From positions 1-48,832 of the forward strand of contig JAEULI010000028.1 in assembly GCA_016793845.1 (NCBI GenBank): a stretch of 48,832 bases of DNA. The letters run 5' to 3'. This document shows, one piece after another, positions 36,205-44,722 of the stretch. The notes under the pieces were generated by a model. It searched no databases, was not told the DNA's origin, and worked only from the letters and a program-made list of their open reading frames with translations. Each line of letters begins with the position of its first letter. Position 1 is the stretch's first letter. This stretch comes from Sphingosinicella sp. (GTDB lineage Bacteria > Pseudomonadota > Alphaproteobacteria > Sphingomonadales > Sphingomonadaceae). The translations under genes were made by a program, and so were the position numbers.

Positions 36205-37827
36205 TCAGCCGATTTTCTTGGCCACGCCGCGACTGAAGCTGCCGAGCACGCCGCGGCCGATGCGGCCGCCCATCGGGCCGGCGATCGCCTTGCCGATCTC
36301 GTAGCCGATCTGGCTGCCCGCCGTACCCACGGCGGTCGAGGTCGCGGATGCGCTTCGGCGCGAAGGCTTCTTGCCCGCGAGGCTGTCCCCGAAGTCGCGC
36401 GCCTTCTTCGCCACGAACGCGCCGATCACCGCGCCCGCGATCTTGCCGAGGATGCTGTTCGACCAGCTGCTGCCGGTCTTGCCGCGTGCCGCCGGCCGCT
36501 CTTCGTTGGCCTCTGCTTCGCCTGCGTCCTCTAACGCTTTCTCGGCGCGTCCCTTCAGAATCTCGAACGCGGATTCGCGATCGATCGTCTCTTCGTAGCG
36601 TCCCGCGAACGGCGAGCTTGCGATCATCACCTTGCGCTCCTGCTCGGTGAGCGGCCCGAGCCGCGAGCAGGGCGGGCGGATGAAAGCGCGTTCCACCGGC
36701 GCGGGCGCACCGTCGCGATCGAGTAGCGAGACGAGCGCTTCGCCGACCTTCAGCTCGGTGATCGCGGTCACGACATCGAGCCCCGGATTGACCCGGAACG
36801 TTTCGGCGGCCGCCTTGATCGCCTTCTGGTCGCGCGGCGTGAAGGCGCGAAGCGCGTGCTGGATGCGGTTGCCGAGCTGCCCGCCGACGCCTTCGGGCAC
36901 ATCGATCGGGTTCTGCGTGATGAAATAGACGCCCACGCCCTTCGAACGGATCAGCCGCACGACCTGTTCGATCTTCTCGAGCAGTGCCTTCGGGGCCTCG
37001 TCGAAGAGCAGATGCGCCTCGTCGAAGAAGAACACCATCTTCGGCTGATCGGGATCGCCCACCTCGGGCAGCGCCTCGAAGAGCTCGGAGAGCAGCCACA
37101 GCAGGAAGGTGGAATAAAGCCGCGGGCTCTGCATCAATTTGTCGGCGGCGAGGATGTTCACCTGGCCGCGACCATCGTCGCCCACCTTCATGAAGTCCTT
37201 CACGTCGAGCGCGGGCTCGGCGAAGAAGCGCGCGCCGCCCTCGTTCTCCAGCACCAGCAGCTGCCGCTGGATCGCGCCGACGCTCGGCTTGGTGACGTTG
37301 CCGTAGCGCGTACCGATCGTCGCGGCATTGTCCGCCACGTACGTCAGCATCGATTGCAGGTCCTTGAGGTCCAGCAGCATCAGCTGCTCCTCGTCGGCGA
37401 TGCGGAACGCGATGGTGAGCACACCCTCCTGCGTCTCGTTGAGCCCCATCAGGCGCGAGAGCAGCAGCGGCCCCATCTCGGAAACGGTGGTGCGCACAGG
37501 GTGGCCCTGCTCGCCGAACAGATCCCAGAACACCGCCGGAAACGCCTCGTAGGCATAGTCGGTAAGGCCCATGCTCGCGGCCCGTTCCTGAAGCGTGGCG
37601 TGCGCCTTGTGCGTGGCCGAGCCCGGCATGGCGAGCCCGGCGAGATCGCCTTTCACGTCGGCCATGAACACGGGCACGCCGACCTTCGAGAAGCCCTCGG
37701 CGAGGATCTGCAGGCTCACCGTCTTGCCGGTGCCCGTGGCGCCCGCGATCAGCCCGTGCCGGTTGGCGCGTTTCAGGTCGAGTTCGAGCCGTTTGTCGCC
37801 CGCCGCACCGACGAAGATCGTTCCCAT
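36205..37827 (-). CDS. DUF853 family HerA-like ATPase
   Basis: This is a 540-residue P-loop ATPase. Walker A ATGTGKT is near residue 30 and Walker B KMVFFFDEAHLLFDEAP near 270. The core matches DUF853/YjgR proteins, including GVGVYFITQNPIDVPEGVGG and RIQHALRAFTPRDQKAIKAA. The C-terminal tail (about 430-540) is basic and glycine-rich (GKIAGAVIGAFVAKKARDFG). ATG 37827 has AAGGAG upstream. Cellular role is unknown. It is the second HerA-superfamily ATPase of the window, not closely similar to the first. Confidence 0.85.
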   Translation of the reverse strand: MGTIFVGAAGDKRLELDLKRANRHGLIAGATGTGKTVSLQILAEGFSKVGVPVFMADVKGDLAGLAMPGSATHKAHATLQERAASMGLTDYAYEAFPAVFWDLFGEQGHPVRTTVSEMGPLLLSRLMGLNETQEGVLTIAFRIADEEQLMLLDLKDLQSMLTYVADNAATIGTRYGNVTKPSVGAIQRQLLVLENEGGARFFAEPALDVKDFMKVGDDGRGQVNILAADKLMQSPRLYSTFLLWLLSELFEALPEVGDPDQPKMVFFFDEAHLLFDEAPKALLEKIEQVVRLIRSKGVGVYFITQNPIDVPEGVGGQLGNRIQHALRAFTPRDQKAIKAAAETFRVNPGLDVVTAITELKVGEALVSLLDRDGAPAPVERAFIRPPCSRLGPLTEQERKVMIASSPFAGRYEETIDRESAFEILKGRAEKALEDAGEAEANEERPAARGKTGSSWSNSILGKIAGAVIGAFVAKKARDFGDSLAGKKPSRRSASATSTAVGTAGSQIGYEIGKAIAGPMGGRIGRGVLGSFSRGVAKKIG

Positions 37828-37893
37828 CGCCCACTCCTTGTCCGTCTACGATCAACTAAAGCATGTGGCGCGAAAACAGGAAGCCGGAAAAGA

Positions 37894-37930
37894 AAAACCC
37901 CGGCCGCGAACATGTCGAGGCCGGGGTTTT
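37894..37930 (-). terminator. Intrinsic terminator downstream of degQ
   Basis: AAAACCCCGGCC (37894-37905) and GGCCGGGGTTTT (37919-37930) form a perfect 12-bp stem over a 13-base loop. On the reverse strand it is followed by TTTTTCTTTTCC, so it fits the end of degQ at 37955. A T run also follows on the other strand, so it could work both ways. Confidence 0.85.
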
Positions 37931-37954
37931 CGTTTCTTGCCGAAGCGCTGGGGC

Positions 37955-39508
37955 TCAGCCTTCGTCCTTGCCCATCATGGCGATGCCGATGAACTGCGGC
38001 GGGCGCGATCCGCGCTTCACGAACAGCACCACCGTGTCGCGCCCGGCCTTGCGTGCCGCAGCGACAGCGGCGGCGGCGGCGGCTGGCGTCTTCGTCGGCT
38101 GCTGGTTGATCGAGAGGATCACGTCGCCGCGCTGCAGGCCGCGCTTCGCGGCGTCGCTGTTGCGGTTGAGGCTGGCGATCACGACGCCTTCGACATCGGT
38201 GTCGACGCCGAGCTGGCGGCGAACTTCCGGCGTCAGCTCGGCAAGCGTGATGCCGAGGCTACGGCGCGCGGACGCGGCGGCTTCGTTCGCGGCCTTGTCG
38301 CCCTCCGCCGGTGTGTTGTCGCTGCCCGCGACGGCGATCTCGGCGGGCCGCTCGACGAGCGTTGCCTGTACGGTCTGGCGCTTGCCGTTCCGGTAGAGTT
38401 CAATCGGCACGCGGCTGCCGATGCCGCTGTTCGCGACGATCGCCGAAAGCGTGTTGTCGACGGTGACTTCCTGGCTGTTCACGCGCGTGATGACGTCACC
38501 CGCGAGAATGCCCGCCTTCTTCGCCGGGCCGTCGTTCTCGACGCTCGCGACGATCTCGCCGCGATCCTTCTGGAGCCCAAGTGCGGAAGCGATTTCCGGC
38601 GTCACCGGCTGGATGCTGACACCGAGGTAGCCGCGCCGCACGCGCCCGATCGAGCGCAGTTGGTCGATCACCGGCGAGGCTTGCTCGGCCGGGATCGCGA
38701 AGCCGATGCCGACATTGCCGCCCGTGGGTGAGAAGATCGCCGTGTTCACGCCGATCACGTTGCCGGAGAGGTCGAACATCGGTCCGCCCGAGTTGCCCTG
38801 ATTGATCGAGGCATCGGTCTGGATGTAGCGGTCGTATTGCCCCGCCTGGATGTTGCGGTGGAGCGCCGAGACGATGCCCGCCGTCACCGTGCCGCCGAGG
38901 CCGAAGGGGTTGCCGATCGCGATCACCCAGTCGCCGACGCGCACGCGCTCGGACTGGCCGAAGCGCACGTAAGGCAGATCCTTGCCCTCGATCTTGAGCA
39001 GCGCGAGGTCCGAAAGCGGATCGCGGCCGACGATGCGCGCCGAATATTCGGTGCGGTCCGAAAGCGTCACGGTGATCTTGTCGACGGGCTCGGTGCCGCC
39101 GCGCCCGGTGACGACGTGGTTGTTGGTGACGACATAGCCATCGGGCGAGATGATGAAGCCGGAGCCGAGCGACTGCGCCTCGCGCGTCTCTGGCTCCTGC
39201 CCGTCCTGCTGCTGTTCCTGGAAGCGGCGGAACAGTTCGTCGAGCGGCGTTCCGGGTGCCAGGCGCGGGATGCCGCGCAGGCGGCCGACCTCGATTTCCT
39301 GCGTGGTCGAAACGTTGACCACCGCGGGTTGAAGCCGCGCGGTCAGGTCGGCGAAGCTGCCGGGCGCGCCGCCGGGGGCGGATACCTGCGGCTGCGCGCT
39401 CAGCGATTCCTGCGCTGTTTGCTGGGCATGGCCCGGTTCCTGAAGGGCAAGTGTCGCGGCGCTGGCGAACAGAACCGCCGCGCCGGTCATGGCTAATGCG
39501 ATACGCAC
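37955..39508 (-). CDS. degQ: Do-family periplasmic serine endopeptidase (DegQ/DegP/HtrA)
   Basis: This protease degrades or refolds damaged envelope proteins. The 517-residue precursor has a signal peptide (MRIALAMTGAAVLFASAATL then AHAQ-like cleavage at GHAQQ), and a trypsin-like domain with the catalytic triad H131 (TNNHVV), D167 (SDLALL) and S240 (GNSGGPM). Two PDZ domains occupy about 275-375 and 415-510. GAGGAG before GTG 39508 decides the start over the upstream GTG 39544. It lies downstream of hflK-hflC-DUF2065, as in many alphaproteobacteria. DegQ, DegP and MucD cannot be told apart by sequence alone. Confidence 0.92.
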   Translation of the reverse strand: MRIALAMTGAAVLFASAATLALQEPGHAQQTAQESLSAQPQVSAPGGAPGSFADLTARLQPAVVNVSTTQEIEVGRLRGIPRLAPGTPLDELFRRFQEQQQDGQEPETREAQSLGSGFIISPDGYVVTNNHVVTGRGGTEPVDKITVTLSDRTEYSARIVGRDPLSDLALLKIEGKDLPYVRFGQSERVRVGDWVIAIGNPFGLGGTVTAGIVSALHRNIQAGQYDRYIQTDASINQGNSGGPMFDLSGNVIGVNTAIFSPTGGNVGIGFAIPAEQASPVIDQLRSIGRVRRGYLGVSIQPVTPEIASALGLQKDRGEIVASVENDGPAKKAGILAGDVITRVNSQEVTVDNTLSAIVANSGIGSRVPIELYRNGKRQTVQATLVERPAEIAVAGSDNTPAEGDKAANEAAASARRSLGITLAELTPEVRRQLGVDTDVEGVVIASLNRNSDAAKRGLQRGDVILSINQQPTKTPAAAAAAVAAARKAGRDTVVLFVKRGSRPPQFIGIAMMGKDEG

Positions 39509-39578
39509 GTATCTCGTCTCCTCAACTTGACGCCATGTAAGCACCGCCCGGCGTCAATACAATCTGCCCCTTATGTCT

Positions 39579-39773
39579 TCATCCCTGCAACCGCACCGCA
39601 GCGACGATCGCGACACCCGCGAGCACCGCGCCGAGCCCGGCGATGCGCACCGTGCTCTCTCCCTGCGCAAACAGCATCGCGGCCGCCCTTCGCATCGCAT
39701 CGGGGAACAGCGCATAGGCCGCGCCCTCCAGAACGAGCGCGAGGCCGATCGCCGCAAGGAGATCGCTTCCCAT
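39579..39773 (-). CDS. DUF2065 family small membrane protein
   Basis: This 64-residue protein has two membrane helices, MGSDLLAAIGLALVLEGAAY and VRIAGLGAVLAGVAIVAAV, joined by FPDAMRRAAAML, the DUF2065/YjeT signature. It sits five bases after hflC, a conserved position in proteobacteria, which suggests a role with the HflKC complex. No function is established. Confidence 0.85.
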   Translation of the reverse strand: MGSDLLAAIGLALVLEGAAYALFPDAMRRAAAMLFAQGESTVRIAGLGAVLAGVAIVAAVRLQG

Positions 39774-39778
39774 ACGGA

Positions 39779-40621
39779 TCAGCGGCTGCGGACCCCTTGG
39801 AACTCGCGCAGGAATTCATTGTCGGGCGACAGCACCACGCTGGCGTTGCCGTTGTTGAACGTCGTCCGGTACGCCTGCATCGCGCGGTAGAAGGCGTAGA
39901 AGTCCTTATCCTTGCCGAAGGACTGCGCATACACGCGTGATGCCTCGGCGTCGGCTTCGGCGCGAATGATCTGCGCCTGCTTGCGTCCCTGCGCGCGGAT
40001 CGATTCGGCTTCCTGCTGGCGCGCGGTCTGCATCCGCAGGAACGCGGACTGCAGGGGGTCGCCCGGCGGAAGATCGGCACGCTTGATGCGCACATCGACG
40101 ATTTCGGCGCCGTAGCGGCTGGCTTCGCGGTTCACCGCTTCCTGGATCGTATCCATCAGCTGCCCGCGCTCGGGGCTGAGCAGCGTCGCGAAGGTCTGCC
40201 GGCCGAGCTCGTTGCGCAGGCGCGAGCCGAGAATGCGCGACAGTTCGTCGGCAACGCGATCTTCCGATCGCACGGTCTGATACATGCGCAGCGGATCGAC
40301 GATGCGGAAGCGCGCGAAGGCATCCACGACAAGGCGAAGCTGATCGGTGGAAAGCACCACCTGCTGCGGCATGTCGAGATCGCGGATGCGCTTGTCGACC
40401 CACACGACGTTTTCGATGAACGGTGCCTTGAGCGTCAGCCCGGCGCCTGTGGCGCCGAAGGGGTCGTTCGGGTTGTACCGGTTGACGATCCTGTCGGGCT
40501 TGCCGAGCCGCACGATGATCGCCTGCTGCGATTCGGAGACGGTGAACAGCGACGTCGTAATCAGGATCAGCGCGAGGAAGGCGAGGCCGACGAGCGCGAT
40601 CGGGTTGCGAAGCAGGGTCAT
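39779..40621 (-). CDS. hflC: HflC, protease modulator (SPFH family)
   Basis: HflC forms a large membrane cage with HflK around the FtsH protease and controls its activity. The 280-residue protein has an N-terminal membrane helix (about 8-24), then an SPFH domain (TVSESQQAIIVRLGKP) and the long helical region AFLRMQTARQQEAESIRAQG. ATG 40621 overlaps the hflK stop by 4 bases. The C terminus ends SPDNEFLREFQGVRSR, as expected. Confidence 0.94.
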   Translation of the reverse strand: MTLLRNPIALVGLAFLALILITTSLFTVSESQQAIIVRLGKPDRIVNRYNPNDPFGATGAGLTLKAPFIENVVWVDKRIRDLDMPQQVVLSTDQLRLVVDAFARFRIVDPLRMYQTVRSEDRVADELSRILGSRLRNELGRQTFATLLSPERGQLMDTIQEAVNREASRYGAEIVDVRIKRADLPPGDPLQSAFLRMQTARQQEAESIRAQGRKQAQIIRAEADAEASRVYAQSFGKDKDFYAFYRAMQAYRTTFNNGNASVVLSPDNEFLREFQGVRSR

Positions 40622-41667
40622 TGCGCGTCTCCCGCCGCGTTTGCGACAGCGCGCTTTCGCACTTCCGGCAGCGGCAGATAGGGGACGACGCCGTCAGCCT
40701 CGATGATCGTCTTGTCCACCTTGCCGAGCACCTCTTCCATCGTCTCCAGATACATGCGCTTGCGCGTCACTTCCGGCGCCAGCCGATATTGTTCGTACAC
40801 CGCGTCGAAGGCGGCGGCCTGCCCCTGTGCCAGCGCGAGGAGCTGCTGCGAATAGCGGCGCGCCTCGTTCAGATACTGCTCGGCATTCTGCTGCGCGGCA
40901 GACACGTCCTTGAACGCCGTATCGACGGCGGCGGGCGGGTCGGCCTGCTTGATGTCCACGCCGACGATGTCGATGCCCGCCTTGTAACTGTCGAGCATCT
41001 CCTGCGTGCGGACCCGCACCTGCTCGGCGATCTGGGCGCGCTGGGGGCCGATCGCGGCGTCGAGCGGAACACGTGCCACTTCCGCGCGCATCGCCGATTC
41101 GGCGACTTCGCGGATCGTGGTTTCGGGCTCGGCGAGCTGGAACAGGAACTGCACCGGGTCCTTGATCTTCCAGCGCACCGCGTAGGCGATGTCTATGATG
41201 TTCTGATCGCCCGTCAGCATCAGGTTCTCTGTCGATGCATCCGTTGATCCGATGTCGATCGTGGCGACGGTTTCAACCGCGGGCTTGGTCACGGTTTCGA
41301 ACGGTGCGGGCAGCTTGAAGTGCATACCCGGCCCCGTCGTGCGTGAATAGGCGCCGAAGCGCTGCACGACGCCGCGCTGCTCCGGAATCACGCGATAGAA
41401 GGATGTGAATGCGATCCAGACGAGCACGATGCCGAGGATCACGTAGCCCCATGGCATCGAACCGCCTTTGGGGCCGCCGGGCAGGCCGGAACGCAGCCGT
41501 TCCTGGCTGCGACGGATGAACTCGTCGAAATCGGGTCCGCCGCCGCCGCGATTGCCGCCACCGCCGCCGGAGCCGCCGCCCGAGCCGCCACCCCAGGGGT
41601 TGCGCGGCCCGTTGCCGTTGCCGCTGCCCCAGGGCCCGGAATTGTTACTGTTGTTCTCCCAAGGCAT
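40618..41667 (-). CDS. hflK: HflK, FtsH protease activity modulator
   Basis: HflK is the partner of HflC. The 349-residue protein starts with a glycine- and asparagine-rich tail (about 1-45), a membrane helix (about 68-88) and an SPFH domain with YRVIPEQRGVVQRFGAYSRT. The coiled helix contains AQQNAEQYLNEARRYSQQLL. It diverges from mrp over an 88-base gap. The Gly-rich start is normal for HflK and should not be read as a sequencing problem. Confidence 0.94.
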   Translation of the reverse strand: MPWENNSNNSGPWGSGNGNGPRNPWGGGSGGGSGGGGGNRGGGGPDFDEFIRRSQERLRSGLPGGPKGGSMPWGYVILGIVLVWIAFTSFYRVIPEQRGVVQRFGAYSRTTGPGMHFKLPAPFETVTKPAVETVATIDIGSTDASTENLMLTGDQNIIDIAYAVRWKIKDPVQFLFQLAEPETTIREVAESAMRAEVARVPLDAAIGPQRAQIAEQVRVRTQEMLDSYKAGIDIVGVDIKQADPPAAVDTAFKDVSAAQQNAEQYLNEARRYSQQLLALAQGQAAAFDAVYEQYRLAPEVTRKRMYLETMEEVLGKVDKTIIEADGVVPYLPLPEVRKRAVANAAGDAQ

Positions 41668-41755
41668 TCGCTACCCGTCGATTGCTTCCAATGAGCAGCC
41701 TATATACGGACGCCTCCGCGCATTTGCGAGACATGCTGACCAGCAAGGAGTGAAA

Positions 41756-42814
41756 ATGGCGGGCGAAGACCTGTTGCGCGCGGCGCTGGAGCGGTTGGCC
41801 GATCCGGTATCCGGCAAGGATATCGTCAGCGCAGGGCGTGTTTCGGGCATCGTGCTCCGAAGCGCTCAGGCCGGGCTGGTGCTTACCGTGGACGGGCTTT
41901 CGCCGCACGACGCGAAGACGCTGGAGGCGCGCGTCGACGCCGCGTTGCGGTCCGTGCCGGGTGTCGAGGGCGCGCGGATCATCACCACCGCCGAACGCGG
42001 CGATGCGCCGCAGGGGCCGCACCCGACCGCACCGGCACCGCTTCCCGAAATCCGCCACATCATCGCCGTCGGCTCGGGCAAGGGCGGCGTCGGCAAGTCG
42101 ACCGTCGCGGCGAATCTCGCCGTCTCACTTGCTTCGCAGGGCCTCAGGGTCGGGTTGCTCGACGCCGATATCTATGGCCCGTCCGTGCCGATGCTGATGG
42201 GACGGCAGGAGCGGCTGACGCTGCGCGAGAAGCTCATCCAGCCCGCCGAGGTGCACGGTTTGAAGACCGTCTCGATGGGCGCGATGACCGATCCCGACCG
42301 CGCCGTCGTCTGGCGCGGACCGATGGCGTCGAGCGCGCTGATGCAGATGCTGACGCAGACCGAGTGGGGCCCGCTCGACGTGCTCGTCGTCGATCTGCCG
42401 CCGGGCACGGGCGATATCCAACTCACGATGGCGCAGAAGGTGCCGCTCGCGGGCGCGGTGATCGTCTCGACGCCGCAGGATCTAGCGCTCATCGATGCGA
42501 AGAAGGCGGTCGCGATGTTCGGCAAGGTCGGCGTGCCGATCCTCGGCATGATCGAGAACATGTCGACCTTCCACTGCCCGAACTGCGGCCACGAAAGCCA
42601 CATCTTCGGCCACGGCGGCGCGGAGGCGGCGGCGAAGGCGATGGGACTCGCCTTCCTCGGCGGTATCCCGCTCGAAATCGGTATTCGCGAGGCGAGCGAT
42701 TCGGGAACGCCTGTCGCGCTTCGCGATGACGCGTCAGGGAACGCCTTCCGCCGCATCGCCGTTCAGGTCATGGCAGCCTTGAAGGAGAACGCCCGTGCCG
42801 CTGACGTCCGCTGA
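41756..42814 (+). CDS. mrp: Mrp/NBP35 family Fe-S carrier ATPase ApbC
   Basis: Mrp/ApbC binds and hands over 4Fe-4S clusters. The 352-residue protein has an N-terminal DUF59-like domain (about 1-80). The deviant P-loop is GSGKGGVGKSTVAANLA, with WRGPMASSALMQML and DLPPGTGDIQLT. The cluster motif CPNC lies in FHCPNCGHESHIFG. AAGGAG lies before ATG 41756. The last 20 bases overlap the CoA-binding gene, so both are probably in one operon. It complements the suf operon functionally. Confidence 0.93.
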   Translation: MAGEDLLRAALERLADPVSGKDIVSAGRVSGIVLRSAQAGLVLTVDGLSPHDAKTLEARVDAALRSVPGVEGARIITTAERGDAPQGPHPTAPAPLPEIRHIIAVGSGKGGVGKSTVAANLAVSLASQGLRVGLLDADIYGPSVPMLMGRQERLTLREKLIQPAEVHGLKTVSMGAMTDPDRAVVWRGPMASSALMQMLTQTEWGPLDVLVVDLPPGTGDIQLTMAQKVPLAGAVIVSTPQDLALIDAKKAVAMFGKVGVPILGMIENMSTFHCPNCGHESHIFGHGGAEAAAKAMGLAFLGGIPLEIGIREASDSGTPVALRDDASGNAFRRIAVQVMAALKENARAADVR

Positions 42815-43223
42815 CGATATTCGCGACCTGCTGACGACCACCCGCACCATCGCGATGGTCGGTGCGTCCGATCGCCCGGATCGCCCGAGCCACGGCGTGA
42901 TGGCCTATCTGCAGGGGCGCGGCTACCGTGTGATCCCGGTGAACCCGACGCTCGCAGGCTCCACGATTCATGGCGAAACCGTCTACGCTTCGCTTCCCGA
43001 AGTTCCCCAGCCTGTCGACATGGTCGAGATCTTTCGCCGCTCCGACGCGGTCGGACCGGTCGTGGACGAGGCCATCGCGATCGGCGCGAAGGTGGTGTGG
43101 ATGCAGCTCGGCGTCATCAACGATGAAGCCGCCGCGAAGGCCGAAGCCGCCGGATTGAAGGTGGTGATGGACGATTGCCCCGCCCGCGCCATCCCCCGCC
43201 TCGGCGTGCCGAAGATTGGCTGA
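42795..43223 (+). CDS. CoA-binding domain protein (YccU-like)
   Basis: This 142-residue Rossmann-fold protein contains essentially a single CoA-binding domain, with AMVGASDRPDRPSHGVMAYL near the start, VIPVNPTLAG, and KVVWMQLGVINDEAAAKAEA with VMDDCPARAI at the end. Relatives of this kind (YccU) have no firm function. GTG 42795 overlaps the end of mrp. No catalytic partner domain is attached. Confidence 0.88.
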   Translation: MPLTSADDIRDLLTTTRTIAMVGASDRPDRPSHGVMAYLQGRGYRVIPVNPTLAGSTIHGETVYASLPEVPQPVDMVEIFRRSDAVGPVVDEAIAIGAKVVWMQLGVINDEAAAKAEAAGLKVVMDDCPARAIPRLGVPKIG

Positions 43224-43342
43224 CGCTGCTGGGGCTTCCGAAATAGGAAAGTCCGTGCAAGCCTTGCGGGTTCTTTGAAATCAGGGCGCAGGCCCGATCA
43301 GAAAAAACCGTCGTTGGCCTCTACTTCGCCTACTTGTGTGCG

Positions 43343-44689
43343 TCAGGCCCCTGCGACCGTCATGCCCTCGATGCGCAGCGTTGGCGCATTGACGGCATAG
43401 CGGAAAACAAGATCGTCCGCCGGAGTCAGGTTCAGGAACATGGACTTGAGATTGCCCGCCACGGTGATCTCGGCGACCGGGCCTGCGATCTCACCGTCCT
43501 CGATCAGGAAGCCCGCCGCGCCGCGGCTGTAATCGCCGGTAACGGCGTTGACGCCCTGGCCGATGAGCTCGGTGACGAGCACACCGCGGCGGATATCCGC
43601 GATGAGCGCGCTGCGGCTCTGCGCGCCCGCCTCCATGTAGAGGTTGGACGTGGACACGCCCGGCGGTCCGGAAACCCCGCGCGAGGCATGGCCGGATGGG
43701 CTGCTCCCAAGCTGCCGTGCCGAGGCGCTATCGAGCAGCCAGCCGGTGAGGCGGCCGCTGTCGACGAGCCGCGTGCGCGCCGTCGGCAGCCCCTCGCCGT
43801 CGAACGGGCGAGAACGGAGCCCGCGCACGCGCAGCGGGTCGTCAATGATCGCTATGCCCTGCGGAAAGATGTCCTCCCCCAGCGCGTCCTTCAGGAAACT
43901 GGTGCCCCGCGTGATCGCCGATCCGCTGATCGCTCCCACGAAATGGCCGATCAGCGAGCCCGCGACGCGCGGATCAAACACCACCGGCATCGCGCCCGTT
44001 GCAAGCTTCGCGGGCGACAGGCGGGAGACGGCGCGCTCGCCGGCAAGCCGGCCGACGGCCTCGGGCGCTTCCAGATCGGCATCGTGCCGCGCGCTGTGAT
44101 AGGCGTAGTCGCGCTGCATCGCGTCGCCGGTCCCGGCGATGATCGAGGCGGAAACGCCGTACGAACTGCCCGAATAAGCCCCCGCGAAACCATGCGAGGT
44201 GGCGAGCGCATAGACCGCGCGGCCGGTGCTGGCCGAGGCGCCCTGCGAATTGCTGACGCCCTCCACGGCGCGCGCGGCATCCTCGGCCGCGAGGGCACGG
44301 GCGCGTAGCGCTTCCACCGCAATGTCGGCGCCGTCATCGATATCGAGCGCGGCCCACGGCCCCTTCGTCAGCCGCTCGGCGGGGGCGAGCCCGGCATAGC
44401 GATCCTCCGGCGCCTCGCGCGCCATCGCGACCGCGCGCTCGGCGGCGGCAGCGAGCGCGGCGGCGGAGAGGTCGGACGAAGAGACGTTGGCGCTCTGCTG
44501 GCCAATGAAGACACGGATGCCGATCTCTTCGGCCTCCGAGCGGCCGATGTCCTCAAGCGCGCCGAGCCGCACATGGACGCTCGACGACATGTCGCCGAAA
44601 TAGACCCCATCTGCGGCATCGGCGCCGAGCGCCTTCGCGCGGGCAATGGCGTGGTCGAGGCGGTCGAGCGCGGCGTTCGGGTCAAGCAT
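43343..44689 (-). CDS. pmbA: TldE/PmbA family metalloprotease subunit
   Basis: The TldD-TldE heterodimer degrades or matures peptides such as microcins and unfolded peptides. This 448-residue protein fits TldE/PmbA, the subunit without the HEXXH metal site: I find no such motif. Recognisable are GIRVFIGQQSANVSSSDLS, VVFDPRVAGSLIGHFVGAIS, the run GGxNP-like SNLYMEAGAQS and VTELIGQGVNAVTGDYSRGA. The TldD partner is not in this window. It lies 34 bases downstream of ubiA on the same strand. Confidence 0.9.
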   Translation of the reverse strand: MLDPNAALDRLDHAIARAKALGADAADGVYFGDMSSSVHVRLGALEDIGRSEAEEIGIRVFIGQQSANVSSSDLSAAALAAAAERAVAMAREAPEDRYAGLAPAERLTKGPWAALDIDDGADIAVEALRARALAAEDAARAVEGVSNSQGASASTGRAVYALATSHGFAGAYSGSSYGVSASIIAGTGDAMQRDYAYHSARHDADLEAPEAVGRLAGERAVSRLSPAKLATGAMPVVFDPRVAGSLIGHFVGAISGSAITRGTSFLKDALGEDIFPQGIAIIDDPLRVRGLRSRPFDGEGLPTARTRLVDSGRLTGWLLDSASARQLGSSPSGHASRGVSGPPGVSTSNLYMEAGAQSRSALIADIRRGVLVTELIGQGVNAVTGDYSRGAAGFLIEDGEIAGPVAEITVAGNLKSMFLNLTPADDLVFRYAVNAPTLRIEGMTVAGA

Positions 44690-44722
44690 GGTTGCCGCGC
44701 ATAGGCGCTCGGCGCGCGCCCG

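Noticed and set aside
41470-41667. Gly/Asn-rich start of hflK as a repeat or sequencing artefact
   Set aside because: Glycine-rich N termini are normal in HflK, and the frame continues into the SPFH domain.
43224-43342. Terminator between the CoA-binding gene and pmbA
   Set aside because: A weak CCG-GCAA/TTGC-GG hairpin followed by TTCTTTG and a short GGGC/GCCC stem are seen, but neither is convincing.
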